From the NCBI GenBank assembly GCA_014800685.1, contig JAAVFQ010000008.1, forward strand, positions 62,001 through 126,000: DNA of 64,000 bases, in the 5' to 3' direction. This document shows positions 1 to 8,209 of the stretch, piece after piece. This stretch comes from Bacteroidales bacterium. GTDB taxonomy: Bacteria; Bacteroidota; Bacteroidia; Bacteroidales; Muribaculaceae. Position numbers and translations under genes: made by a program. Numbering within the stretch: position 1 is the stretch's first letter; each line of letters begins with the position of its first letter. Below the pieces are notes generated by a model that did not search any database, was not told where the DNA came from, and saw only the letters and a list, made by a program, of their open reading frames with translations.

Positions 1-921
1 GTTGACATCGAGAAGTCAAACATCATTATGGTAGGGCCCACCGGCACCGGAAAGACTCTCCTTGCCAAAAGCATCGCCAGACTCCTTGATGTCCCCTTCA
101 CCATCGTTGATGCCACTGTGCTCACCGAAGCCGGATATGTGGGCGAAGATATCGAATCGCTCCTCACCCGACTCCTTCAGGCCTGTGACTATGACGTAAA
201 GAAAGCCGAGAAGGGCATCGTCTTCATTGACGAAATTGACAAAATAGCACGCAAGAGCGACAACCCCTCTATCACAAGAGACGTCAGCGGAGAGGGTGTG
301 CAGCAAGGTCTGCTTAAACTCCTCGAAGGCTCCACAGTGCTCGTGCCCCCCAATGGCGGCAGAAAACACCCTGAACAGAAGCTCATCGCCGTAGACACCA
401 AAAACATTCTTTTCATCTGCGGCGGAGCCTTTGACGGTATCGAAAGAAAGATTGCATCCCGACTCAACACCCGGGTGGTAGGATACGGCCAGGATGAGGT
501 GGCCCGCAAGCAGCATCGTGAAAATCTGATGCGATACGTAACCCCTCAAGACCTCAAATCATTTGGCCTAATCCCTGAAATCATCGGACGACTGCCAATA
601 CTCACCAGCCTCGAGCCCCTTGACAAGAAAGCGCTCAGAAGGATTCTCACCGAACCCAAAAACGCTATCATCCGTCAGTATAAGAAACTCTTCCAGCTTG
701 ACGGCAAGGAGCTTGAATTTACCGATGAGGCGCTTGACGTTATCGTAGACAAAGCCGTGGAATATAAACTCGGCGCGCGCGGACTGCGCTCCATCGTTGA
801 GACCGTAATGGTAGATGCCATGTTTGACGCTCCCGGCTCAAAGCAGGACACTTACACCGTAGATGCCGACTATGTCCGCTCCCGCATTGACAAGGCTTAC
901 GGACTCGCGCCGGAAGTCTGA
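1..921 (+). CDS. clpX: ATP-dependent Clp protease ATP-binding subunit ClpX (5' truncated by window edge)
   Basis: Frame is open from base 1 ([33 protein letters not shown]); Walker [13 protein letters not shown] and ClpX C-terminal domain. Confidence 0.95.
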   Translation, partial: VDIEKSNIIMVGPTGTGKTLLAKSIARLLDVPFTIVDATVLTEAGYVGEDIESLLTRLLQACDYDVKKAEKGIVFIDEIDKIARKSDNPSITRDVSGEGVQQGLLKLLEGSTVLVPPNGGRKHPEQKLIAVDTKNILFICGGAFDGIERKIASRLNTRVVGYGQDEVARKQHRENLMRYVTPQDLKSFGLIPEIIGRLPILTSLEPLDKKALRRILTEPKNAIIRQYKKLFQLDGKELEFTDEALDVIVDKAVEYKLGARGLRSIVETVMVDAMFDAPGSKQDTYTVDADYVRSRIDKAYGLAPEV

Positions 922-963
922 CCGCTCTCGCACATAGCGACCTCCCGGACTGCAAACTAATAG

Positions 964-1008
964 CATGACAGACGCAATGTCAAATCTTTGCGTCTGTCAT
1001 GTTTTTTA
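964..1008 (+). terminator. Rho-independent terminator after clpX
   Basis: CATGACAGACGCAA...TTGCGTCTGTCATG followed by TTTTTT. Confidence 0.8.
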
Positions 1009-1037
1009 TTGCATTTTGATATGTGAAGGATTTTTTG

Positions 1038-1045
1038 TAACTTTG
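1038..1045 (+). promoter_or_regulatory. Bacteroidetes -7 box (TAACTTTG) upstream of PBP1A
   Basis: Matches TAnnTTTG consensus; TTTTTTG just upstream. Confidence 0.55.
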
Positions 1046-1186
1046 CGTTTTGAGCGAGTGAGAAAATTTAACGGACTCATAAATGGACAAGCTTAATCTC
1101 ATAAGAATTTTTCATTCTTACCCGGGCCGTTGAAATCTTTAAACTTGCTTGACACCTACATAGTTATCCATCACTAACAGACCCTT

Positions 1187-3586
1187 ATGGCTGACCATAG
1201 AGAATATTATAACACGGAAAACGGAGGCCGTGAAGAACGAAAACAGCGCCGCTCACGGGCTTCAGAGTTTATTAAATGGATGTGGATCGGGTTTCTCGCA
1301 CTCGGCTTCTTCATCTTCCTGCTCTTTCTGCTCATTTACAATGGTGTCATAGGCTATATGCCCCCCATTGAAGAGATAGAAGATCCCCACAACTCTCAGG
1401 CTTCCGTGGTCTATGCCTCTGACGGAACGACCGAGCTGGGACGCTTCTTCCTCTCCTCGGGAAACCGCGTGCCCGTAGACTATGACTCCATCTCAAGAAA
1501 CGTCATTGACGCTCTGATAGCCACTGAAGACGTGCGCTTCAAAGAACATTCAGGCATCGACTTCATGGCTCTCGGACGTACAGGTGTCAAGACTCTGCTG
1601 CTTGGCGACAAATCATCCGGAGGTGGCTCCACCATCACTCAGCAGCTCGCAAAGCAGCTTTACTCCCAGCCCTCGCAAAATCCCTTCAAGAGAGCCATGC
1701 AGAAGCCCATAGAGTGGATGATAGCCATCAAGCTCGAACGCTTCTACACCAAGGAAGAGATCATAACTATGTATCTCAACCGCTTCGACTTCCTCAACAA
1801 TGCCATCGGCATCAAGACCGCAGCTTACACATATTTCGGCAAACTCCCCGACCAGCTCACGGTGCCGGAAGCCGCCACCCTCGTCGGAATGTTGAAGAAT
1901 CCCTCATTCTACAATCCCCGAAGATATGAGGAGCGCACACGCGAACGCCGCAATGTAGTTCTCGACCAGATGGTCAAGGCCGGTTTCCTTTCTGAAACCG
2001 ATGCCAGCTACTATAAGGCTCAGCCCCTCGGCATCAGCTATCACAAAATAGACCGCAAGGAGGGCGGTGCCCCCTATTTCCGCGACTATATCCGCTACAT
2101 GCTTTTGGCCAAGAAGCCCGTAAAACCTCGCAAAGACGACTACAAAAGTAATAACGCATGGCGAGTGGCTCTCAGCAACTATAAGCACGACTCCGTAGCC
2201 TGGGAAGAGAATCCCGTGTATGGATGGATAGAGAAAAATCCCAAGCCCGACGGCACCACTTATAACCTCTACGAGGATGGCCTGAAAATCTATTCGACTC
2301 TGGACCTGCGTATGCAAGCCTACGCCGAAGATGCCGTCTATAACTATGTGGGGGGCACACTCCAGCCCGCTTTCAACGCCGAGCGTTCCCACTCACGCTA
2401 CTGGCCTTACTCAGCAAGCAGCGGCGACATCAATGCCGCCGGCCTCCAGCGTCTCATCAAGAATGCCATCCGCCAGACTTATCGCTACAGAATGATGAAA
2501 GAGGCCGGATGCTCCGATGCCGAAATCGACAAGGCTTTCCACACGCCTGAGAAAATGGTGCTCTTCGCTTACGAACGTAACAAGGATGGCAGACTCGTAC
2601 CCGGCACGATGGAGAAAACCATGACTCCTTACGACTCTCTGCTCTACATGAAATCAATACTCCGCTGCGGCATGATGGCTATGGACCCAGCATCCGGATA
2701 TATCAAGGCCTACGTGGGAGGCCCCGACTTTGAGCATTTCCAGTATGACATGGTATCGCGCGCCCGACGTCAGGTCGGCTCCACAGCCAAGCCTCTGCTC
2801 TACGGCGCCGCTATGGACCAGGGAGAGACACCATGCTCCGTAATAGGCGGCCTGACTCTGAAAGGAGCCCTCACGGCCTCCAACAACAACACTTCGCTGG
2901 CGCTAATCAATCACACCGGCATCTCTCACTTCGCCAATCAGACACTCCCTCTTTTCGGCATCTCCGGACTCATCCCGGCCAACCAGACTCTGGCGCTCGG
3001 CTCCTTCGAGGCTTCAGTTAAAGACATGGTGGGCGCTTACTCCGCATTCGCCAACAAAGGACTGCGCGTAGACCCCGTCTTTATCACACGCATCGAAGAC
3101 AATCAGGGCAACATCATCTACTCCGCTAATCCGCATCGCACCGAAGTGCTCTCGGAAAACGCCTTCTATCAGACCATTGACATGATGATGAGCGTCGTAG
3201 ACAACGGCACAGGACGCCGCCTCCGCTCCAACTACGGCATCACGGCGCAAATGGGAGGAAAGACCGGTACTACCAATGACAACTCCGATGCATGGTTTAT
3301 CGGCGTGCTCCCCAATCTCGTATGCGGCGCATGGGTAGGCGGCGAAGAACGCTACATCCACTTCCTAAACGGAAGCATCGGACAGGGCGCCGGACAGGCA
3401 CTCCCCGTAGTCGGCCTGTTCCTCAAACGTGTCTTTGACGACTCGCGCCTACCTTACACTCAGGATGCCAAATTCACCTTCCCCGAAGGATTCCGCTTCT
3501 GCCCCGGTGGCAACTGGGGAGGCGGTGGCGAGTCTGCAGCCGCCGAGGAGCCTGACGTGGAGGCTGTAGAGGGTGTATTCGAATAA
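1187..3586 (+). CDS. Class A penicillin-binding protein 1A (transglycosylase/transpeptidase)
   Basis: N-terminal TM; EDVRFKEHSGID, GGSTITQQLAKQLYSQ, RRQVGSTAKPLLY and GGKTGTTNDNSDAWF motifs. Confidence 0.93.
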   Translation: MADHREYYNTENGGREERKQRRSRASEFIKWMWIGFLALGFFIFLLFLLIYNGVIGYMPPIEEIEDPHNSQASVVYASDGTTELGRFFLSSGNRVPVDYDSISRNVIDALIATEDVRFKEHSGIDFMALGRTGVKTLLLGDKSSGGGSTITQQLAKQLYSQPSQNPFKRAMQKPIEWMIAIKLERFYTKEEIITMYLNRFDFLNNAIGIKTAAYTYFGKLPDQLTVPEAATLVGMLKNPSFYNPRRYEERTRERRNVVLDQMVKAGFLSETDASYYKAQPLGISYHKIDRKEGGAPYFRDYIRYMLLAKKPVKPRKDDYKSNNAWRVALSNYKHDSVAWEENPVYGWIEKNPKPDGTTYNLYEDGLKIYSTLDLRMQAYAEDAVYNYVGGTLQPAFNAERSHSRYWPYSASSGDINAAGLQRLIKNAIRQTYRYRMMKEAGCSDAEIDKAFHTPEKMVLFAYERNKDGRLVPGTMEKTMTPYDSLLYMKSILRCGMMAMDPASGYIKAYVGGPDFEHFQYDMVSRARRQVGSTAKPLLYGAAMDQGETPCSVIGGLTLKGALTASNNNTSLALINHTGISHFANQTLPLFGISGLIPANQTLALGSFEASVKDMVGAYSAFANKGLRVDPVFITRIEDNQGNIIYSANPHRTEVLSENAFYQTIDMMMSVVDNGTGRRLRSNYGITAQMGGKTGTTNDNSDAWFIGVLPNLVCGAWVGGEERYIHFLNGSIGQGAGQALPVVGLFLKRVFDDSRLPYTQDAKFTFPEGFRFCPGGNWGGGGESAAAEEPDVEAVEGVFE

Positions 3587-3743
3587 CCTCCGGAGAGCGT
3601 CTCCGGCGGCCTCAGTATAATCAAGCGATACCCCACTGACATTTTTTTAGCAATATATTTCCTCAATTCAGATTTTATTGCTAATTTAGCACCCGAATCT
3701 TAGAACTTACATAACAATAAAGAATATAACTTTAGAACCTATT

Positions 3744-5642
3744 ATGAGCAGAAAACTCAAAATTAGAGACCTCACGCTCCGCGACGGGCAGCAGTCGCTT
3801 TTTGCTACCCGCATGAAGCAGGAGAACATCGACAAACTCCTCCCGCTCTATCGCGACGCAAAATTCTATATTATGGAAGTATGGGGCGGCGCAGTGCCCG
3901 ACTCAGTGATGCGCTATCTCGGCGAGTCACCCTGGGATCGTCTCCGCGCCTGCTCTAAGGAGATGAAGGGCATCTCTCTTCTCTCCGCACTCTCCCGCGG
4001 ACGTAACCTTTTCGGATATGTGCCTTATCCCGACTATGTGCTCGAAGGCTTCTACAAAGAGGCTATCAAGAATGGCCTTAACGTAATGCGTATCTTCGAC
4101 GCACTCAATGACATTGACAACATCCGCGAGTCCATCCGCCTCATCAATGAGCTCGGAGGCATTTCAGACGCCGCCGTCTGCTACACAGTAGACCCGAAAG
4201 AAGAGCCCAAGGCTCCTGCCAAGAAGAAAGGCTTCTTCGCTCGTCTCTTCGGCGGAAATGATGAGCCCGCTGCTCCCGAAAAAATCTTCACCGATGACTA
4301 TTTCGTAAGCAAAGCTGTGGAAATGGAGCGCATCGGCGCCAAGATGATCACCCTTAAGGACATGGCCGGCCTCGTGAATCCCTCTCGCATCTTCACCCTC
4401 ATGCCCAAGCTCAAACAGGCTCTGAAGGTAGACGTAGACTTCCACACCCACTGCACTCCGGGCTATGGCCTGGCAGCCGTGCTCACCGCTATTATCAAGG
4501 GTGTTGACATCGTCGACACCAATATCTGGTGGTTTGGCGGCGGCTCTGCAGCTCCCGCCATTGAGCTCGTATGGATCTTCTGCCAGAAGCTCGGCATTGA
4601 GGTTGACGTCAATATGGACGCTGTAGCCAAAATCCGCACCGAGCTTAAAGATGCCCGCAAGGCTCTCGCTGACTTCGACCTTAACAAGGACAAATGGCCT
4701 AACGACTTCGATGAGTTCTACTCCAAGATGCCCAAAGACATCGACGCTGAGTTTGACCGTGCCATCACCGCTGCCACCAACAATGACGAGGCAGCACTTC
4801 TGGATGCTTGCCACAAAATCGAGGCATATTTCGGCTTCCCCAAACCCAACGAACTTGTCAAGAACGCAGAGGTGCCCGGCGGTATGTACTCCAACATGGT
4901 GGCTAACCTCCGTGCCCTCAAGGCAGGAGACGTGCTCGACGAGGCTATGGCCCTCATCCCGAAAGTACGCCGTGACGCCGGCCTTGTGCCCCTCGTGACT
5001 CCTACCAGCCAGATCGTAGGCTCTCAGGCAGTAGCAGTAGCCCTTGACCGTCGTAAAGGCGTGGCTGACTATACCAATAAGAACAATCAGTTCATCTCGC
5101 TCGTGAAGGGTGAGTATGGCCACACTCCCGTAGCTGTAGATCCCGCCTTCCGCGCTCAGATCACCGGCAGCCCCGAAGAGAAGCCCTACGACGTAAACTC
5201 CTACCGCAAGCCGGCCAACCCCACTCTGCCTGAGTATGGCAATGTGAACCTCGCCACCAACGACGAAGAGGAACTCCTTCTCGCTCTTCTCCCCGCCGTA
5301 GCCACCGGCTTCCTCAAGAACAAGCGTAAAGCTGAGTTTGAGGCTAATCAGGCCGCCGCTCCCAAGGTAGAGGCTCCCAAGGCTGAAGAGGCTCCCAAGT
5401 CGCCTGCCAAGCCCGCTGAGACATTCACCGGCCCCGTGCTTCGCGCTCCCATGGGCGGCACTGTGCTCGAAATCAAGGTTAAGCCCGGCGATAAAGTAAA
5501 CAGCAACGACGTAGTGCTCATCTACGAGGCTATGAAGATGGAAAACGACCTCTCGTCTGACATCTCCGGCACCGTGAAGCGCGTTCTCGTTAACGAAAAT
5601 GACGTTATCGGCACTGACCAGGCTCTCATTGAGTTTGAATAA
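3744..5642 (+). CDS. Biotin-dependent carboxyltransferase (oxaloacetate decarboxylase alpha / pyruvate carboxylase subunit B type)
   Basis: RDGQQSLFATRM, DFHTHCTPGYGLA, C-terminal biotinyl domain EAMKMEN; A/P/K-rich linker. Confidence 0.9.
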   Translation: MSRKLKIRDLTLRDGQQSLFATRMKQENIDKLLPLYRDAKFYIMEVWGGAVPDSVMRYLGESPWDRLRACSKEMKGISLLSALSRGRNLFGYVPYPDYVLEGFYKEAIKNGLNVMRIFDALNDIDNIRESIRLINELGGISDAAVCYTVDPKEEPKAPAKKKGFFARLFGGNDEPAAPEKIFTDDYFVSKAVEMERIGAKMITLKDMAGLVNPSRIFTLMPKLKQALKVDVDFHTHCTPGYGLAAVLTAIIKGVDIVDTNIWWFGGGSAAPAIELVWIFCQKLGIEVDVNMDAVAKIRTELKDARKALADFDLNKDKWPNDFDEFYSKMPKDIDAEFDRAITAATNNDEAALLDACHKIEAYFGFPKPNELVKNAEVPGGMYSNMVANLRALKAGDVLDEAMALIPKVRRDAGLVPLVTPTSQIVGSQAVAVALDRRKGVADYTNKNNQFISLVKGEYGHTPVAVDPAFRAQITGSPEEKPYDVNSYRKPANPTLPEYGNVNLATNDEEELLLALLPAVATGFLKNKRKAEFEANQAAAPKVEAPKAEEAPKSPAKPAETFTGPVLRAPMGGTVLEIKVKPGDKVNSNDVVLIYEAMKMENDLSSDISGTVKRVLVNENDVIGTDQALIEFE

Positions 5643-5655
5643 AAATATCTCCGGC

Positions 5656-5709
5656 AAGTAAGTGAGAAAATTTAATGTACATTTACCGTTTGATTTTTAG
5701 AACTTACTT
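5656..5709 (+). repeat. Short (core-deleted) copy of the AAGTAAGT-terminated intergenic element
   Basis: AAGTAAGTGAGAAAATTTAATG...TTTGATTTTTAGAACTTACTT; inverted termini. Confidence 0.65.
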
Positions 5710-5730
5710 AAAACTTACTTAATAATAAAA

Positions 5731-5772
5731 AAGAGGTGTGTAAGGACTAAATTCTTTGCACACCTCTTTTTC
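5731..5772 (+). terminator. Rho-independent terminator
   Basis: AAGAGGTGTG...CACACCTCTT followed by a T-run. Confidence 0.75.
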
Positions 5773-5810
5773 ACATTAAAACCCTGTCTCTCAGATATAG
5801 TTTAATTATT

Positions 5811-5871
5811 AAGTAAGTGAGAGAAATTAATGCTTACATCTCACATATATCGTTTAATTTTTCGAACTTAC
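5811..5871 (+). repeat. Short copy of the AAGTAAGT-terminated intergenic element
   Basis: AAGTAAGTGAGAGAAATTAATG...CATCTCACATATATCGTTTAATTTTTCGAACTTAC. Confidence 0.65.
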
Positions 5872-6055
5872 AAGTAAGTGAGAAAAATTAATGTACATAT
5901 AAAACGAAGTAATTTTGGAGATAATTTCGCGGCGAATCGAAGGAAGATATAAGCATATCTGACTGAGAGACAACGTGAAATTAGCCCAAAAGGGCAAGTT
6001 TTATTGTACAAGAGTTTTCATCTCACATATATCGTTTAATTTTTCGAACTTACTT
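5872..6055 (+). repeat. Full-length copy (184 bp, copy A) of the AAGTAAGT-terminated intergenic element
   Basis: Inverted termini AAGTAAGTGAGAAAAATTAA / TTTAATTTTTCGAACTTACTT; core aligns with copies at 40129-40347 and 46888-47051. Confidence 0.75.
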
Positions 6056-6079
6056 ATAACTTACTTATAAAGTAGCTCT

Positions 6080-6676
6080 ATGAAAGAGAAAGACTTTTTC
6101 AATCAGATAGCCGAGTCATGGGATGCCACCAACGATTCCTCCACTCCGGAGAAAGTAAACGCAGTGCTTGATAAAGCCGAAATAGGCCGCGGTCACCGCA
6201 TACTGGACATCGGCACCGGCACCGGCATTCTCCTCCCCTATCTTGCCTCTCGCGTGGGAGCTGAGGGGAGCATAACGGCCGTAGACCTTGCCGAGAATAT
6301 GCTTGAGAGGGCTAAGAATAAATATGAAGGCCTCACGCCGACTCCTACATTCCTCCTTGCCAATATAGAGGAGGAGGACGTAGAGGGGCGCTATGACCGC
6401 ATAATGCTCTATTGCGTCTATCCTCACATACATAATCCGGAGCAGACACTTCGTCGCCTTGCCGAGAATAATCTCGCGCCGGGAGGACGAATCATAATCG
6501 CTCATCCCACAGGGCGCGATTTTATCAATAATGTGCATCACGAACGCCCCATACACAGTGAGGGACTTGCGGCCGGCACCGACGTAAAAGCTCAACTCTC
6601 AAAGGTCGGACTTCACACCGACATCATCGCCGACGACGCCAATCTCTATATCCTCGCCGTCACCCCCGGATTCTGA
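6080..6676 (+). CDS. Class I SAM-dependent methyltransferase
   Basis: ILDIGTGTGILLPYLA motif I, ITAVDLAENMLERAK. Confidence 0.85.
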   Translation: MKEKDFFNQIAESWDATNDSSTPEKVNAVLDKAEIGRGHRILDIGTGTGILLPYLASRVGAEGSITAVDLAENMLERAKNKYEGLTPTPTFLLANIEEEDVEGRYDRIMLYCVYPHIHNPEQTLRRLAENNLAPGGRIIIAHPTGRDFINNVHHERPIHSEGLAAGTDVKAQLSKVGLHTDIIADDANLYILAVTPGF

Positions 6677-6801
6677 AAGCCGGCCAACCGCAGGCCCGCA
6701 ATAGAAGCTGATGAGAGCTTCAATAGCCCCGGTAAGCCCGAAAATATGAAGAAAAAGATGTGAAAAGCAAGTTTACGTTTGGTTATGTCAGGAAAAATGC
6801 G

Positions 6802-6809
6802 TAACTTTG
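6802..6809 (+). promoter_or_regulatory. -7 box TAACTTTG upstream of rpmE2
   Basis: TAnnTTTG consensus. Confidence 0.55.
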
Positions 6810-6899
6810 CAGGCCGATTCAGTGGGATCGCGACCTGCTGAGAGCGTCCCCTGCCAGGGACGAGGCATATAATTCACTAATTAACTGCAGATTAACACG

Positions 6900-7154
6900 A
6901 TGAAAAAAGACATCCATCCTTCTAACTACCGCGAGGTGGTATTTAAAGACATGTCAAACGATGAAATCTTCATCACCCGCTCCACCGTAGCCTCTAAGGA
7001 AACTATCGAGGTAGACGGCAAGGAGTATCCTCTGGTAAAACTTGAAATCACCAGCTCTTCACACCCCTTCTTCACCGGCAAGCAGAAGCTCGTGGACACC
7101 GCCGGTCGTGTGGACAAGTTCCGCAACCGTTACGGCAACCGCACGAAGAAGTAA
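6900..7154 (+). CDS. rpmE2: 50S ribosomal protein L31 type B
   Basis: [21 protein letters not shown]...[25 protein letters not shown]. Confidence 0.95.
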   Translation: MKKDIHPSNYREVVFKDMSNDEIFITRSTVASKETIEVDGKEYPLVKLEITSSSHPFFTGKQKLVDTAGRVDKFRNRYGNRTKK

Positions 7155-7180
7155 TAGTAAGTGTGATGCTTCAAAATTTA

Positions 7181-7211
7181 AAGCCGACCATGACGATGGC
7201 CGGCTTTTTTA
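7181..7211 (+). terminator. Rho-independent terminator after rpmE2
   Basis: AAAGCCGaCCATgacgATGGcCGGCTTTTTT. Confidence 0.8.
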
Positions 7212-7248
7212 TTCGTGCTGTCTACAACACTTGCCTGAATATGATCCC

Positions 7249-8106
7249 TTATTTCCAGGAGAATTCCACTACATCAGATTCGTAGGTATAATCATCGGAT
7301 GTATATTTTGACACGAACTTCGTGGGGAAGCCCGAGGCGTTGAGGGTCCAGAAATAGGTATATATGTAACTGCTGCCTTCCTCTTCAACCTCCGTCATCA
7401 TCATCGGAAGGTGACGGGTGCCATTGCCGAGAAGACCGGCATAGTAGAGAGGTGCCATCTCGTCGATGTCAATACCTAATGACTCATCGAAAAGCATCAC
7501 GTTTCCCTTATTGGCCACGGGAGTCGTCTGCGTGTCGCTGGTGTAGGAGATAGAATATTCATAGCGGTCGTTGTCATCCGAATCATAGCGCTTCACATTG
7601 GTGATGTCTCCATCCACGTAGGTTATAATATAATCCTCAGTGCCTTCACTTCTCTTCATTGACACCATGCGGTCATCGCTGTCGTACCCGATAGTCCACG
7701 TATCATCTTCCATGCCCTCTTCGGGATAAACCTGAAGCGCATAGGTGATGAAACCTTTCTCATTGAATTGGAGATACATCTCCGATTCTATCTCGCCTTC
7801 CCACATATAGGTCACCTTAGCCTGATATTCAGCACGGGTGAATGAGCCGTATTCGATGTTGATAACCTCATCACCATCCGTGATTTTAGTCACCTGTCCC
7901 TTATCGTTAAAGGTGTAGGAGGCGCCATCAATTACTGCCGGGAGCCCTGCGGTGAATACGTTGGCAGCTGAGGGTGTGGCCGAGACAACCGGAGTTTCGG
8001 GGATTTCGGGATCCGGCTTTGGGCTATCGTTATCGTCGCTGCAGCTTGCGAGCGCAATCGAGGCTGCCAGACATCCGATAGAAGCCATTCTGAAAAATTT
8101 TTTCAT
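7249..8106 (-). CDS. Hypothetical lipoprotein (DUF4595-like repeat layout)
   Basis: Signal peptide with lipobox IALASCSDDND; Y/D-rich YTFNDKGQVTKI repeats. Confidence 0.6.
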   Translation of the reverse strand: MKKFFRMASIGCLAASIALASCSDDNDSPKPDPEIPETPVVSATPSAANVFTAGLPAVIDGASYTFNDKGQVTKITDGDEVINIEYGSFTRAEYQAKVTYMWEGEIESEMYLQFNEKGFITYALQVYPEEGMEDDTWTIGYDSDDRMVSMKRSEGTEDYIITYVDGDITNVKRYDSDDNDRYEYSISYTSDTQTTPVANKGNVMLFDESLGIDIDEMAPLYYAGLLGNGTRHLPMMMTEVEEEGSSYIYTYFWTLNASGFPTKFVSKYTSDDYTYESDVVEFSWK

Positions 8107-8209
8107 CTTCTGTAGGTTTTAGATTAAGAAATTGAGGAGAACAGCCTTTCAGAGACCGTTCTCCTTATATTTTAACGATAAAATGTGCTTGATATTATTT
8201 GCCGCGGGG

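Noticed and set aside
4164-5657. 497-aa minus-strand ORF opposite the carboxyltransferase gene
   Set aside because: Shadow ORF: the plus strand encodes a clear conserved enzyme; the antisense translation (V/G/H-rich) resembles no family.
5656-6055. Promoter cluster explanation for the AAGTAAGT repeats
   Set aside because: The repeated blocks lack a consistent TAnnTTTG box and have inverted termini and a conserved core, so a plain promoter array does not explain them.
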